A DNA stretch of 64,000 nt from Synechococcus sp. UW179A (lineage in GTDB: Bacteria; Cyanobacteriota; Cyanobacteriia; PCC-6307; Cyanobiaceae), in contig NZ_UCNJ01000032.1 of NCBI RefSeq assembly GCF_900473965.1, positions 248,001-312,000 of the forward strand, given 5' to 3'. Below are positions 1 to 10,281 of the stretch, piece after piece. Under the pieces are notes generated by a model. That model was not told where the DNA came from. It saw nothing but the letters and a program-made list of their open reading frames with translations, and made no database searches. The translations under genes and the position numbers were made by a program. The number at the start of each line of letters is the position of its first letter. Position 1 is the stretch's first letter.

Positions 1-1039
<1,039 letters not shown>

Positions 1040-1043
1040 TGCC

Positions 1044-1077
1044 AACAGAGGGCTCAATCCATGCCCTCTGTTTTTTT
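1044..1077 (+). terminator. Terminator-like hairpin between atpD and atpC
   Basis: A perfect 9-bp inverted repeat (ACAGAGGGC at 1045-1053, GCCCTCTGT at 1063-1071) encloses a 9-nt loop and runs straight into a T tract (1071-1077). It has the form of an intrinsic terminator, but atpC follows only 40 nt later, so it may be a partial attenuator that lowers epsilon relative to beta. Termination efficiency cannot be judged from sequence. Confidence 0.8.
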
Positions 1078-1117
1078 CACTTCGCCACCACGCTTTTAAC
1101 CCAAACACTTCATATCC

Positions 1118-1528
1118 ATGTCCCTCACTCTCCGTGTGCTGGCACCAGACCAGAGCGTCTTCGATGGCTCTGCTGATGAGGTGATCCTCCCCAGCACTAC
1201 TGGGCAGCTGGGCATTCTCCCCGGCCACGTCTCTTTGCTGGCGGCGCTTGATGTTGGAGTCCTGCGTGTTCGCGCTGATGGAGGCTGGAAATCCATCGCC
1301 CTGATGGGTGGATTTGCGGAAGTGGAAGCCGATGATGTCACCGTGTTGGTGAACTCCGCTGAGCTGGGAAGCTCGATTGATGGCAATTCCGCTGAAAACG
1401 AATTGCAGGCAGCACGCAGCGCCGTCAATAAATTGGAAGGCCAGCCGACCTCTCCTGAGAAAGTTAAAGCTCAACAAAACCTAAATCGCGCAAGAGCCCG
1501 CGCACAGGCAGCGATCAATCAAAGCTGA
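1118..1528 (+). CDS. atpC: ATP synthase F1 subunit epsilon
   Basis: The 136-aa epsilon subunit of the F1 central stalk couples rotation to catalysis and inhibits ATP hydrolysis. The N-terminal beta-sandwich begins MSLTLRVLAPDQSVFDG and contains the conserved GQLGILPGHVSLL segment (about residues 29-41). The C-terminal 45 residues form the expected charged two-helix region rich in Ala, Arg and Gln. Length is normal for cyanobacteria. It lies 78 nt downstream of atpD, with a terminator-like hairpin in the gap. Confidence 0.97.
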   Translation: MSLTLRVLAPDQSVFDGSADEVILPSTTGQLGILPGHVSLLAALDVGVLRVRADGGWKSIALMGGFAEVEADDVTVLVNSAELGSSIDGNSAENELQAARSAVNKLEGQPTSPEKVKAQQNLNRARARAQAAINQS

Positions 1529-1693
1529 TTGAATATCCATGCACTGCCACAGCAGTTTCACATTCAGGGCCAGACATTATTACTACATCTATCTTTTGAT
1601 CTTGGCCTAACCTTCCAGAGGATCTGTCACTTCAATCGACGAAAGAGTCGATGCAGCTCAAAGCTGCTAACAACCAGTAATTAATCCCAAGGT

Positions 1694-2446
1694 TCACACC
1701 TCCTCTTCGACTGTGATTCCCTTCAAGAATGAAGTGGGATCAATTGCGATATTTTTTGGTGATCTGATCTCAAAATGAAGATGAGGTCCAGTACTGCGAC
1801 CTGTATTGCCCATCCTGGCAATCAGATCACCGCGACTGACACTCTCACCGACCTGAACCAGAATCTCATTGCAATGCGCATAGCGGGTCTTGTAACCATC
1901 AGTGTGCAAAATTTCGACCATCAGCCCATAAGCGCCTAAAGAGTCTGCGAAAATCACACGTCCAGACCGCGAAGCATGAATCGATGTTCCAACGTGATTG
2001 GCTATATCAATGCCTGAATGGTGCCTTGACCAGCGTGGCCCAAAGCCCGAGGTGAAAACACCTGCAGCAGGCAAAGAATAGGCCTTCCGCGACAACTCAT
2101 TCAAATACTCAGCGAAGGATCCGAACGAACAAACCTCAGCGATAGGGTCGGATTTGACTACAAAGCTCTCGGCAGGCCAGGGCGCCTTGGGAAGTGATAC
2201 AGAATTGACAGAAACAATGGGAGACTCCTGCAAACAATACTGCTCAAACAAAACAGTCATGGATCTCTTACTTAACAGTGACTGAGAAGCTAGAAAAACA
2301 TTTTTTCCAGGCTCTCCGCCAAGGCCTGACGTGGCAGATTCCTGAAGCCTGAATTGACCAATGTCATTCAAGATTTCCATGCCTGATATTGCCGCGAAAG
2401 TCGCAGAGGACAGACCAAGTGCAAAAAAGGAGGCGAAAGAAATCAA
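1694..2446 (-). CDS. M23-family metallopeptidase, probably secreted (LytM-like)
   Basis: A 250-aa protein with a hydrophobic N-terminus (about residues 2-22) that looks like a signal peptide or anchor, and a C-terminal M23 domain from about residue 130. Zinc-ligand motifs are visible: HSGID (His143, Asp147), YAHC (His191) and HLHFE (His222, His224). Family members are zinc endopeptidases that cut peptide bonds in peptidoglycan crosslinks, so a cell-wall remodelling role in the periplasm is inferred. The gene and its flanks look AT-richer by eye than the surrounding genes, and it is not obviously in an operon. The central region (residues 40-125) matches nothing I recognise. Confidence 0.85.
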   Translation of the reverse strand: MISFASFFALGLSSATFAAISGMEILNDIGQFRLQESATSGLGGEPGKNVFLASQSLLSKRSMTVLFEQYCLQESPIVSVNSVSLPKAPWPAESFVVKSDPIAEVCSFGSFAEYLNELSRKAYSLPAAGVFTSGFGPRWSRHHSGIDIANHVGTSIHASRSGRVIFADSLGAYGLMVEILHTDGYKTRYAHCNEILVQVGESVSRGDLIARMGNTGRSTGPHLHFEIRSPKNIAIDPTSFLKGITVEEEV

Positions 2447-2751
2447 TCCATTAATAATATTTCGCGAGACTGTAACAGACTATTGCGCAGCCCATATGAT
2501 CAAATCTGCTGGGATTTGCGATCAGTATCACCCCCGAAAGAATCAAGCGATAATTCTGATGGAAAGCAGCATTAAGAGGCCTACTCAAGGCAGACCAGCC
2601 TTTGACCAGAACACTGCTCAAAACTTTTTCAAAAGAGACGCAGAAGATCTACACCATCAATCCACAGCTGCGCTAGATGAACATCCTGCACGATCTAATC
2701 ATTCGGGCAAAGGCCGCGGGAGTTTGCTAGTACGCTGCTTTCTCGGCATTA

Positions 2752-2779
2752 AAAAGCAGGCAATAAATTGCCTGCTTTT
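2752..2779 (-). terminator. Intrinsic terminator downstream of PSRP-3 (possibly bidirectional)
   Basis: A perfect 12-bp stem, AAAAGCAGGCAA (2752-2763) with TTGCCTGCTTTT (2768-2779), has a 4-nt TAAA loop. Read on the minus strand it ends in a U tract just after the PSRP-3 gene; the symmetric A/T flanks would also let it act on the + strand. The remaining 2447-2751 stretch, between the M23 gene and this hairpin, shows no gene I can support. Confidence 0.85.
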
Positions 2780-2807
2780 AACCAACAAAATACTGAATTA
2801 ATGCTTA

Positions 2808-3329
<522 letters not shown>

Positions 3330-3374
3330 TCAATGACAAAGAACTAACCTACCAGCCGCCAAAACCCATCCCCC

Positions 3375-4178
3375 CTGGACCGGCACGCATCCACCAGCCA
3401 GCTTCTGCTGTTCGATATCGACGGAGTGATCCGCGACGTTTCCGGCAGTTATCGCAGAGCCCTCCAGGCCACGGTGGAGCACTACAGCGGCTGGCTGCCA
3501 GCACCATCATGCATCGACGCCCTCAAGGGCGAAGGACGCTGGAACAACGACTGGGACGCAAGCCTCGAACTGCTGCGCCGGCATGGCGCATCCTTGCCGG
3601 TCAGGCGGGACCTAATCGATGTTTTCAGCGATTTCTACTTCGGTGGCGATCCCGATGGCGATCCAGGTGCCTGGATGGGGTACATCAGTGATGAACCCTT
3701 GCTGGTGCAGCGGGACTTCTTTGACGCGCTGGATCAAAACGGTTGGTGTTGGGGATTTGTTAGTGGTGCGGAACCTCCATCCGCACGTTTCGTGCTGCAG
3801 AAGCGACTTGGACTGGTCAATCCTCCTCTAATCGCCATGGGCGATGCCCCTGACAAGCCTGACCCCGCTGGTCTTGTGCAGCTCAGTGACAGTCTTTTGC
3901 CCTGTACCAGCGGGGGTGTTGTCGCCTATCTGGGTGACACGGTTGCCGATGTTCAGACCATTCTCAACGCCAGAATCCAACGCCCCGATCGGCATTGGAT
4001 CAGTCTCGCAGTGTCCCCACCGCATCTTCTGCCCGGCAGCGAGGAGAGAAGCGTCTATGAGCAGCAACTCATGGCCGCCGGAGCGGATCTGGTCCTCTCC
4101 AGCACTGAAGCAGCCCTTCAATGGTCGATGGACTGCAACGGATCTGAACGTCAGGGACACGCAAGATCCGTTCGCTGA
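3375..4178 (+). CDS. HAD-superfamily subfamily IA phosphatase-like protein, start codon unclear
   Basis: Resembles the cyanobacterial HAD-IA hypothetical family. Motif I, LLLFDIDGVIRD (from 3402), holds the nucleophile and general acid Asp residues. GFVSGAEP, a Lys-containing GDAPDKPDP and YLGDTVADV follow as motifs II-IV. The only canonical start in frame is GTG 3426, inside motif I, which would remove both catalytic Asp residues. The frame is open back to a stop at 3345, with no ATG, GTG or TTG before the motif; CTG at 3375 is a plausible position, giving 267 aa. Substrate unknown. Either a non-canonical start or a sequence error is possible. Confidence 0.75.
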   Translation: MDRHASTSQLLLFDIDGVIRDVSGSYRRALQATVEHYSGWLPAPSCIDALKGEGRWNNDWDASLELLRRHGASLPVRRDLIDVFSDFYFGGDPDGDPGAWMGYISDEPLLVQRDFFDALDQNGWCWGFVSGAEPPSARFVLQKRLGLVNPPLIAMGDAPDKPDPAGLVQLSDSLLPCTSGGVVAYLGDTVADVQTILNARIQRPDRHWISLAVSPPHLLPGSEERSVYEQQLMAAGADLVLSSTEAALQWSMDCNGSERQGHARSVR

Positions 4179-4192
4179 CGCGACTTAATCGC

Positions 4193-5545
4193 TTAGCGCT
4201 CCATGTCTTCCACAGCTTTGAGAGCTGCAGCAGTGAGCACTTCATGACCGCAGGGGACTTCGGCAAGGTCCCTGACTGCAACATCGTCCTCGATGCGAAT
4301 ACCGATGCCCTTCCAGCGCTCGTCAATCGCCGGCTGTCCCTCTGGAACCGCAAGACGATCACTGACGTAAAGACCAGGTTCCACCGTCAGCACCATGCCG
4401 GGTTCCAGCTCCACGTGATGCTCCCCAAGCCGATAAGCACCTACGTCATGCACATCCAACCCCAGCCAGTGCCCGGTGCGGTGCATGTACAAATGGCGAT
4501 AGCAGCCCTGCTCAATCAGACCATCCACCTCTCCCTGCAGAAGGCCCAGATCCACAAGACCCTCCACCAGAACATGCACAGCCGCGTCATGAACGTCCTC
4601 GGCGGTATGTCCTGGCTTAACCCGGCGAATCGCCGCTTCCTGGGCCGCCAACACCAGGGAATAAAGCTCCCGCTGCTCCCCACTAAAGCTACCGCTCACC
4701 GGGAACGTGCGCGTGATGTCCCCGTTGTAGTAATCGCGAAGTGAGCAACCCGCATCGATCAGCAGCAGATCGCCGTCTTGAAGAACTGCGCTGTTGTCGA
4801 TGTAATGCAGCACACAGGCATTGTCTCCTCCGGCAACGATCGAGCCGTAAGCGGCCCCACGGGCTCCCAACTCGAGGAAATGCTGTTCGATCAGAGCCTG
4901 AATCTGACGCTCGTTCATCCCAGGGCGCACGGCAGCTCTGGCCAGCTCATGGGCCGAAGCAGAGATCCGGCCGGCTTCACGCAGACGCTCCAGTTCAGCG
5001 GGTTGCTTGCGCAAGCGCATCCGATGCAGCAGCGGGCAGGGCGCAAGCAGCGCCAGTGCAGCCCTGCCAGTGCGAGAGGCCCGATCCAGTTGCGCACCCC
5101 ATGAACGCAACACCAATGGTTCGATCGATGGATGAATGCCGACACGGAAAGCGATGCCCTCCGCACCGTCCAGGTACTGCGGCAGCAGGGCATCGAGCTC
5201 CAAGCGTGGATGCGAGAGATCAGCCCCGAAGCGCTCCACCGCACCCTCACAACCCCAACGTCGACCGGTCCAGACCTCAGCCGCTGGCTCACGGGGATTC
5301 ACGAAGAGCACAAACCTCTCACCCTCGGGGCGATGTGGCAGGAACAGGGCCACGGCATCGGGCTCATCAAACCCGGTCAGGTACCAAAAATCACTGTTCT
5401 GGCGGAAGGGCCACTCCGTATCCGCATGGTGGGTGACCAGGGTCGACGCTGGGATCACTGCGGCGGCCTCTCCCAGTTCAGCCATGAACCGCTCGCGGCG
5501 ATCCGCGAACAGCTGAGCATCAAAAACAGGGGCAAGATCAGCCAC
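4193..5545 (-). CDS. pepP: Xaa-Pro aminopeptidase (aminopeptidase P)
   Basis: A 450-aa metallopeptidase that removes N-terminal residues preceding proline in cytoplasmic peptides. The N-terminal creatinase-like domain has NSDFWYLTGFDEPDAVALF. The C-terminal pita-bread fold carries metal ligands in LLIDAGCSLRDYYNGDITRT, the His of MHRTGHWLGLDVHD, EPG and a late Glu in GIRIEDDV. I prefer GTG 5545, which puts DAQLFADRRERF near the N-terminus; the frame extends to TTG 5587. It is convergent with the HAD-like gene and divergent from the CNNM gene. Confidence 0.93.
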   Translation of the reverse strand: MADLAPVFDAQLFADRRERFMAELGEAAAVIPASTLVTHHADTEWPFRQNSDFWYLTGFDEPDAVALFLPHRPEGERFVLFVNPREPAAEVWTGRRWGCEGAVERFGADLSHPRLELDALLPQYLDGAEGIAFRVGIHPSIEPLVLRSWGAQLDRASRTGRAALALLAPCPLLHRMRLRKQPAELERLREAGRISASAHELARAAVRPGMNERQIQALIEQHFLELGARGAAYGSIVAGGDNACVLHYIDNSAVLQDGDLLLIDAGCSLRDYYNGDITRTFPVSGSFSGEQRELYSLVLAAQEAAIRRVKPGHTAEDVHDAAVHVLVEGLVDLGLLQGEVDGLIEQGCYRHLYMHRTGHWLGLDVHDVGAYRLGEHHVELEPGMVLTVEPGLYVSDRLAVPEGQPAIDERWKGIGIRIEDDVAVRDLAEVPCGHEVLTAAALKAVEDMER

Positions 5546-5598
5546 GGCAGAGACAGGGCACCGGAGAAACGTCAGGATGGCAGTCAAAGCGCCCGCGC

Positions 5599-6612
5599 AT
5601 GACCTCCGACCTGCTGATCCTTCTCTTGTTGGTGGTGGTGGTGCTGACCGGATCCGCCCTCTGCTCCGGAGTGGAAGCAGCTCTGCTGACAGTGAATCCG
5701 GTGCGCGTGCATGAACTTGCAGCCCGGCCGAAACCTGTGGCAGGAGCCCGCAGGCTGGCGCAGCTGCGGCTGCGCCTGGGTCGAACCCTGTCGGTGCTGG
5801 CGATCACCAATAACGGCTTCAACATCTTCGGAAGCCTGATGCTCGGCGGCTACGCCTCCTGGGTATTCACAGAAAAGATGGACGCGGGAAATGGAGCTCT
5901 GGCTCTGTTCTCGGTCAGCCTCACGGTTCTGGTGATCCTGCTCGGGGAGATCTTGCCCAAAGCGATCGGAAGCCGCCTGGCCTTGCCGGTTTCCCTAGCG
6001 AGCGCTCCGGTGCTGCATTGGCTTGGCGTGTTCATGCGACCGCTGGTGCTGCTGCTGGAGCGACTCCTTCCTGCGATCACCGAAGAGAGCGAGATCAGCA
6101 CGGATGAGGAAGAAATCCGGCTACTGGCGAAACTCGGATCTCAGAAAGGACAGATCGAGGCTGATGAAGCCGCCATGATCTCCAAGGTGTTTCAGCTCAA
6201 TGACCTCACCGCTCGTGATCTGATGACACCGCGAGTGGCAGCCCCAACACTTGATGGTGCCTGCAACATCGAGAAGTTGCGAGTCGAACTGCTCGAGAAC
6301 GAAGCGCAGTGGTGGGTGGTGCTTGGCGATGCGGTGGACAAAGTGCTTGGCGTCGCAAACCGTGACCGTCTGCTAAGCGCCCTGGTGCGCAACAAGGGAC
6401 ATCTGACACCAGCCGATCTGAGTGAACCGGCTGAGTTCGTTCCCGAAATGATTCGAGCCGATCGCCTACTGACCGGCTTCCACCGCGACAACAGCGGTGT
6501 GCGAGTCGTGGTGGATGAATTCGGTGGCTTTGTCGGAGTCATTGGACCGGAGGCAGTGCTGGCCGTGCTGGCCGGCTGGTGGAGAAGTACCTCAGGCGAG
6601 GCAGCGCCATGA
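5599..6612 (+). CDS. CNNM/CorC (HlyC-like) family integral membrane protein
   Basis: A 337-aa inner-membrane protein. The N-terminal DUF21/CNNM domain (about residues 1-175) has three or four hydrophobic segments and the family motif GEILPKAIG. A degenerate CBS-pair region follows (RDLMTPRVA near residue 210 to VVVDEFGGFVGVIG near 300). Family members are linked to magnesium or other divalent cation efflux; the older hemolysin label is misleading. Its stop overlaps the start of the downstream GTPase (ATGA), so the two are probably co-translated. Confidence 0.88.
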   Translation: MTSDLLILLLLVVVVLTGSALCSGVEAALLTVNPVRVHELAARPKPVAGARRLAQLRLRLGRTLSVLAITNNGFNIFGSLMLGGYASWVFTEKMDAGNGALALFSVSLTVLVILLGEILPKAIGSRLALPVSLASAPVLHWLGVFMRPLVLLLERLLPAITEESEISTDEEEIRLLAKLGSQKGQIEADEAAMISKVFQLNDLTARDLMTPRVAAPTLDGACNIEKLRVELLENEAQWWVVLGDAVDKVLGVANRDRLLSALVRNKGHLTPADLSEPAEFVPEMIRADRLLTGFHRDNSGVRVVVDEFGGFVGVIGPEAVLAVLAGWWRSTSGEAAP

Positions 6613-7919
6613 GTGCCATGGAGGATCGCTGCAGAGATCTACTGCAGAGCTGGCGAGAAAAACTGGAACTGAATCGCCGGGAGCAGGGACTTCTGGCCGG
6701 TGCGCTTCAGCTTCTGGATCACCAGCTTGAACGCCTGCAGCAAAGCAAGCTCAGGATCTCGGTGTTCGGTCGAGTGGGCGTCGGCAAGTCCAGTCTGGTG
6801 AATGCTCTGGTGGGGCAGCAGCTGATGGCCACGGATGTGGCCCACGGCTGCACCCGCCAGCAAAAGGCCGTGAACTGGCCAAGAGCGGTTCCAGGACTGC
6901 AGACGATCGAGCTGGTTGATACCCCCGGCATCGACGAGGTGGACGGTCCGGCTCGAGCACGACTGGCGGCCAGGGTGGCCCTGCATGCCGATCTGGTGCT
7001 TCTCGTGCTGGACGCAGACATCACGCGGGTGGAACTGGAGGCCCTGGACACGCTGCAGACCATGGGCAAACCGGTGCTGACCGTGCTGAACCGCAGCGAC
7101 TGCTGGCCCGAGGATCAACTACCGGATCTAGTGCGCAGCATCCATAGCCGATTACCTGCAGGACTGCCTGCTCCACTGGCGGTATCAGCAGCACCGCGCC
7201 AGGCGGTTCAACTGAGCGATGGCCGCATCCGCAGCCGCGAGCAACCGGCCGATGTGGAAGCACTGGCGATCGGTCTCAGCCTTCTGCTGGAACAACATGG
7301 CCATAGCTTGCTGCTGCTTAACAGCCTCAGACAGGCCACAGGAATCCAGCAGCAGTTGGAGACTGGGCGGTTGCAGCGGCGTCGGAGGGAAGCCCAGGGG
7401 CTGATCGGGCGCTATGCCGCTCTGAAGGCCACCGGAGTCGCCACCAATCCACTGCTGCTTCTGGATTTAGCAGGGGGATTCGCCTGTGATGCGGCCCTTG
7501 TCCGTCAGCTTTGTTCTTTGTATGGCCTACCTCTTGGAGGACCGGCGGCCCGCAAATTGATCCGCCAGCTGAGTGGACAGAACGCCCTGCTGGGAGGAGT
7601 ACAGCTGGGGCTCCAGGTCGCATTGGGCTCGTTGCGCCAGCTGTTGCTGCTGGCCGCACCCTTCAGTGCTGGCCTAACACTGGCCCCTGCCGCACCAGTG
7701 GCCCTGGCCCAGGCGGCACTGGCCGTGCACACAACACGACGCACCGGTCGGATGACGGCACGCTGGCTGCTGGAGGAACGCGGGCGGGGGCGCCGACTGG
7801 AGCCAGGACCAGCCACTCTGATGCGGCGGCTGGCACAGTCGGATCGCGGCATCGTCGAGCTGATGCAGGAATGGCCCCAGCCGCAGTCGCGCCCGCCTCT
7901 GCCGTCACTGTTGCCATGA
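6609..7919 (+). CDS. GTP-binding protein with C-terminal hydrophobic region (Era/DUF697-like)
   Basis: A 436-aa GTPase. G1 is GRVGVGKSS (about residues 54-62), G3 is DTPGIDE and G4 is NRSD. The C-terminal half has Ala/Leu-rich hydrophobic stretches (from about residue 340), as in DUF697-type membrane-associated GTPases of cyanobacteria. I chose ATG 6609 because it forms an ATGA overlap with the upstream CNNM gene; an in-frame ATG at 6579 would overlap it by 34 nt. The exact role is unknown, but the coupling suggests membrane or ion homeostasis. Confidence 0.85.
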   Translation: MSAMEDRCRDLLQSWREKLELNRREQGLLAGALQLLDHQLERLQQSKLRISVFGRVGVGKSSLVNALVGQQLMATDVAHGCTRQQKAVNWPRAVPGLQTIELVDTPGIDEVDGPARARLAARVALHADLVLLVLDADITRVELEALDTLQTMGKPVLTVLNRSDCWPEDQLPDLVRSIHSRLPAGLPAPLAVSAAPRQAVQLSDGRIRSREQPADVEALAIGLSLLLEQHGHSLLLLNSLRQATGIQQQLETGRLQRRRREAQGLIGRYAALKATGVATNPLLLLDLAGGFACDAALVRQLCSLYGLPLGGPAARKLIRQLSGQNALLGGVQLGLQVALGSLRQLLLLAAPFSAGLTLAPAAPVALAQAALAVHTTRRTGRMTARWLLEERGRGRRLEPGPATLMRRLAQSDRGIVELMQEWPQPQSRPPLPSLLP

Positions 7920-8512
7920 CCATGGCGACAACAGCCAGAGCTGAGATTGCCTTGCTCGGCACCAGTGCCGATCCTCCGACCGTGGGCCATCAAGCCCTGC
8001 TGGAAGCACTGTTAACCCGGTTTGACCGGGTCGCCACCTGGGCCAGTGACAACCCGATGAAACGCCATGACGCTGATCTTGAACAGCGATGTGACCTGTT
8101 GAAAACCCTGGTTGAATCGATCGCCAGCCGCAGGCTGCAACTGGCCCAGGAGCTGAGCAGCCCCTTTGCCGTCACCACACTGGAGCGGGCCAGCGAACGT
8201 TGGCCAGACCACCGCCTCTGTTTTGTCGTGGGAAGCGATCTCGCTCAACAGATCCCAGCATGGAAAGAGTCTCAGCGCATGTTGCAGCAATGCAATCTTG
8301 GCATCGTGCCCCGTGAGGGATGGCCCCTGGAGCCATGCACTCTGGAGACCCTTCGCCAGATGGGAGCCTCTACGCGGGTGCTGCCTCTGGGCATTCCCGC
8401 TACTGCCAGCTCACAGGTGAAACAAAAGCAAAAACGACAGCAAGTGCCGGAATGCCTCTGGCCGCTGTTGCTGAAGCACAATCTTTATGGATTCAATGCC
8501 GCCAACCCCTGA
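7916..8512 (+). CDS. nadD: Nicotinate-nucleotide adenylyltransferase
   Basis: Transfers AMP from ATP to nicotinate mononucleotide, giving deamido-NAD, the step before NAD synthetase. The nucleotidyltransferase motif is LLGTSADPPTVGHQALL near the N-terminus, in which TVGH replaces the usual HxGH form; a WASDNPMKRH segment follows. Start ATG 7916 overlaps the stop of the GTPase gene (ATGA), and a second ATG sits at 7922. The product is 198 aa, normal for the family. nadE follows within 7 nt, so consecutive NAD-synthesis steps are encoded together. Confidence 0.92.
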   Translation: MTMATTARAEIALLGTSADPPTVGHQALLEALLTRFDRVATWASDNPMKRHDADLEQRCDLLKTLVESIASRRLQLAQELSSPFAVTTLERASERWPDHRLCFVVGSDLAQQIPAWKESQRMLQQCNLGIVPREGWPLEPCTLETLRQMGASTRVLPLGIPATASSQVKQKQKRQQVPECLWPLLLKHNLYGFNAANP

Positions 8513-8518
8513 GTGCCG

Positions 8519-10252
8519 ATGCGCGTTGCCCTGGCCCAGATCAATCCTGTTGTGGGCGACCTGCTGGGCAATGCCACCCGCATTCTGCAAGGCCTCGACA
8601 GCCTGATCGAGACCACGGGCAGCCAACCGGACCTGCTGGTCACGCCCGAGCTATCGCTCTGGGGTTACCCACCACGGGATCTTCTCTTCAGTCCCACGCA
8701 CCTACAACGGCAACGGGAGGCCCTCGACACGCTCCGCAGTGGTCTGGCCGCCCGTCAGTCGAACATCGCTCTTCTGGTGGGAGTCGCTGATCCAGCAAAC
8801 GATGCCTTGCATCCTGAGCTGTTCAACGCCATCACACTCGTGCAAGTCGGCGGCGATCACGTGGTGGCCCGCAAGCAACTTCTGCCTAGTTACGACGTCT
8901 TTGACGAAACGCGTTACTTCAGGCCGAGCCATGGAGCTGGGCTGATCACACTTAGCAGAGGAGACCGCAGATGGCGACTGGGGATCACCATCTGCGAAGA
9001 CCTGTGGGTCGACCAAGAACTGCATGGCCGTCGCCTGGTGGGACCAGACCCTGTGGCCGATCTGATCCCCGCGCGAATCGATGCACTGATCAACTGCTCA
9101 GCCTCACCCTTTGGCCGCCGGAAGGCTGCCCTGCGGCGCCAGTTGGCCGCTCGTGCGGCGCAGCGCCTTGGCTGTCCAGTGGTTTACGTCAATCAGGTGG
9201 GAGGCAATGACGAACTGGTGTTCGACGGTGCGAGCTTCGTGATGGGCAGCAACTGCGAGACGCCGCTTTTGCAGCTTCCGGACTGCCGTGAAGCGATACA
9301 GATCTGGAATGCCGCAGACAGGGCCCCATCGGCAAGCATTGAATCAGCCACAACGCAGCAAACCCAGTCTGAACAGCAGGAGATGGAAGCGCTTTTCCGC
9401 ACTCTGGTGACCGGGGTGAAGGACTATGCCGGCAAATGCGGCTTCCAGAAAGTCCTGCTCGGCCTGAGTGGGGGCATCGACTCAGCGCTGGTGGCGGTGA
9501 TCGCCGCCGCGGCCCTCGGATCCGATCAGGTGCAAACCCTGCTGATGCCATCTCCATGGAGTTCGGACGCTTCACTCGCAGATGCCCTCAACCTTGCTGA
9601 TCGGCTGGGAATCGCCCACACCATCGTTCCGATCGAAACCCTGATGGACGGTTTCCAGGCGACATTGACCCCAGCCCTGGAGAGCGTTCCCTCAGGAGTG
9701 ACAGCCGAAAATCTGCAGTCGCGCATCCGTGGCACTCTGCTGATGGCCATGGCCAATCAGCAGGGACAGCTACTACTCACCACCGGGAACAAATCTGAGC
9801 TCGCAGTGGGCTACTGCACTCTGTACGGCGATATGAACGGCGGCCTTGCCGTAATCGGTGATCTGTACAAATCAACCGTGTTTGCGTTGTGCCAATGGAT
9901 CGACAGCAGCAGGGCAAGCCTGTGCCGCCAGCAACTGGCACTCCCTGCCGAGGGAGCTCTGATCGGCAGCGCAATTCTCGAGAAACCTCCCAGTGCCGAA
10001 CTGCGTCCAGATCAGATGGACACTGACTCACTCCCCGACTACGACCGGCTTGACCGCCTGCTGATCGACATGATCGAACACCGCCTCAGCGGACAGCAGT
10101 TGATAGCTGCTGGCCACGATCCTGAAGAGGTGCAACGGATCGAGAGCCTGTTCAGGAGGGCTGAGTTCAAGCGCAGACAGGCAGCGCCGTTGCTGAAGGT
10201 GAGTGCCCAGGCCTTCGGCAGTGGCTGGCGGCTGCCGATCGCCGCCATCTGA
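8519..10252 (+). CDS. nadE: Glutamine-dependent NAD+ synthetase
   Basis: A two-domain enzyme that converts deamido-NAD to NAD using ammonia from glutamine. The N-terminal nitrilase-type amidase domain (about 1-270) shows TPELSLWGYPP with the catalytic Glu and CEDLWVD with the catalytic Cys. The C-terminal synthetase domain has the PP-loop GLSGGIDSALV near residue 318 and TTGNKSELAVGYCTLYGDMNGG. The length of about 577 aa fits the fused bacterial type. Start is ATG 8519, or GTG 8513 immediately after the nadD stop. Confidence 0.96.
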   Translation: MRVALAQINPVVGDLLGNATRILQGLDSLIETTGSQPDLLVTPELSLWGYPPRDLLFSPTHLQRQREALDTLRSGLAARQSNIALLVGVADPANDALHPELFNAITLVQVGGDHVVARKQLLPSYDVFDETRYFRPSHGAGLITLSRGDRRWRLGITICEDLWVDQELHGRRLVGPDPVADLIPARIDALINCSASPFGRRKAALRRQLAARAAQRLGCPVVYVNQVGGNDELVFDGASFVMGSNCETPLLQLPDCREAIQIWNAADRAPSASIESATTQQTQSEQQEMEALFRTLVTGVKDYAGKCGFQKVLLGLSGGIDSALVAVIAAAALGSDQVQTLLMPSPWSSDASLADALNLADRLGIAHTIVPIETLMDGFQATLTPALESVPSGVTAENLQSRIRGTLLMAMANQQGQLLLTTGNKSELAVGYCTLYGDMNGGLAVIGDLYKSTVFALCQWIDSSRASLCRQQLALPAEGALIGSAILEKPPSAELRPDQMDTDSLPDYDRLDRLLIDMIEHRLSGQQLIAAGHDPEEVQRIESLFRRAEFKRRQAAPLLKVSAQAFGSGWRLPIAAI

Positions 10253-10281
10253 GCCACATTGAAGACACGACTCCGTCCTCC

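Noticed and set aside
2361-2801. 146-aa + strand frame
   Set aside because: It runs antisense to the M23 gene start and through the terminator stem, with no recognisable domain or ribosome site.
4741-5436. 231-aa + strand frame over pepP
   Set aside because: High-GC shadow frame antisense to a certain gene; composition (Arg/Pro/Ala-rich) is typical of shadows.
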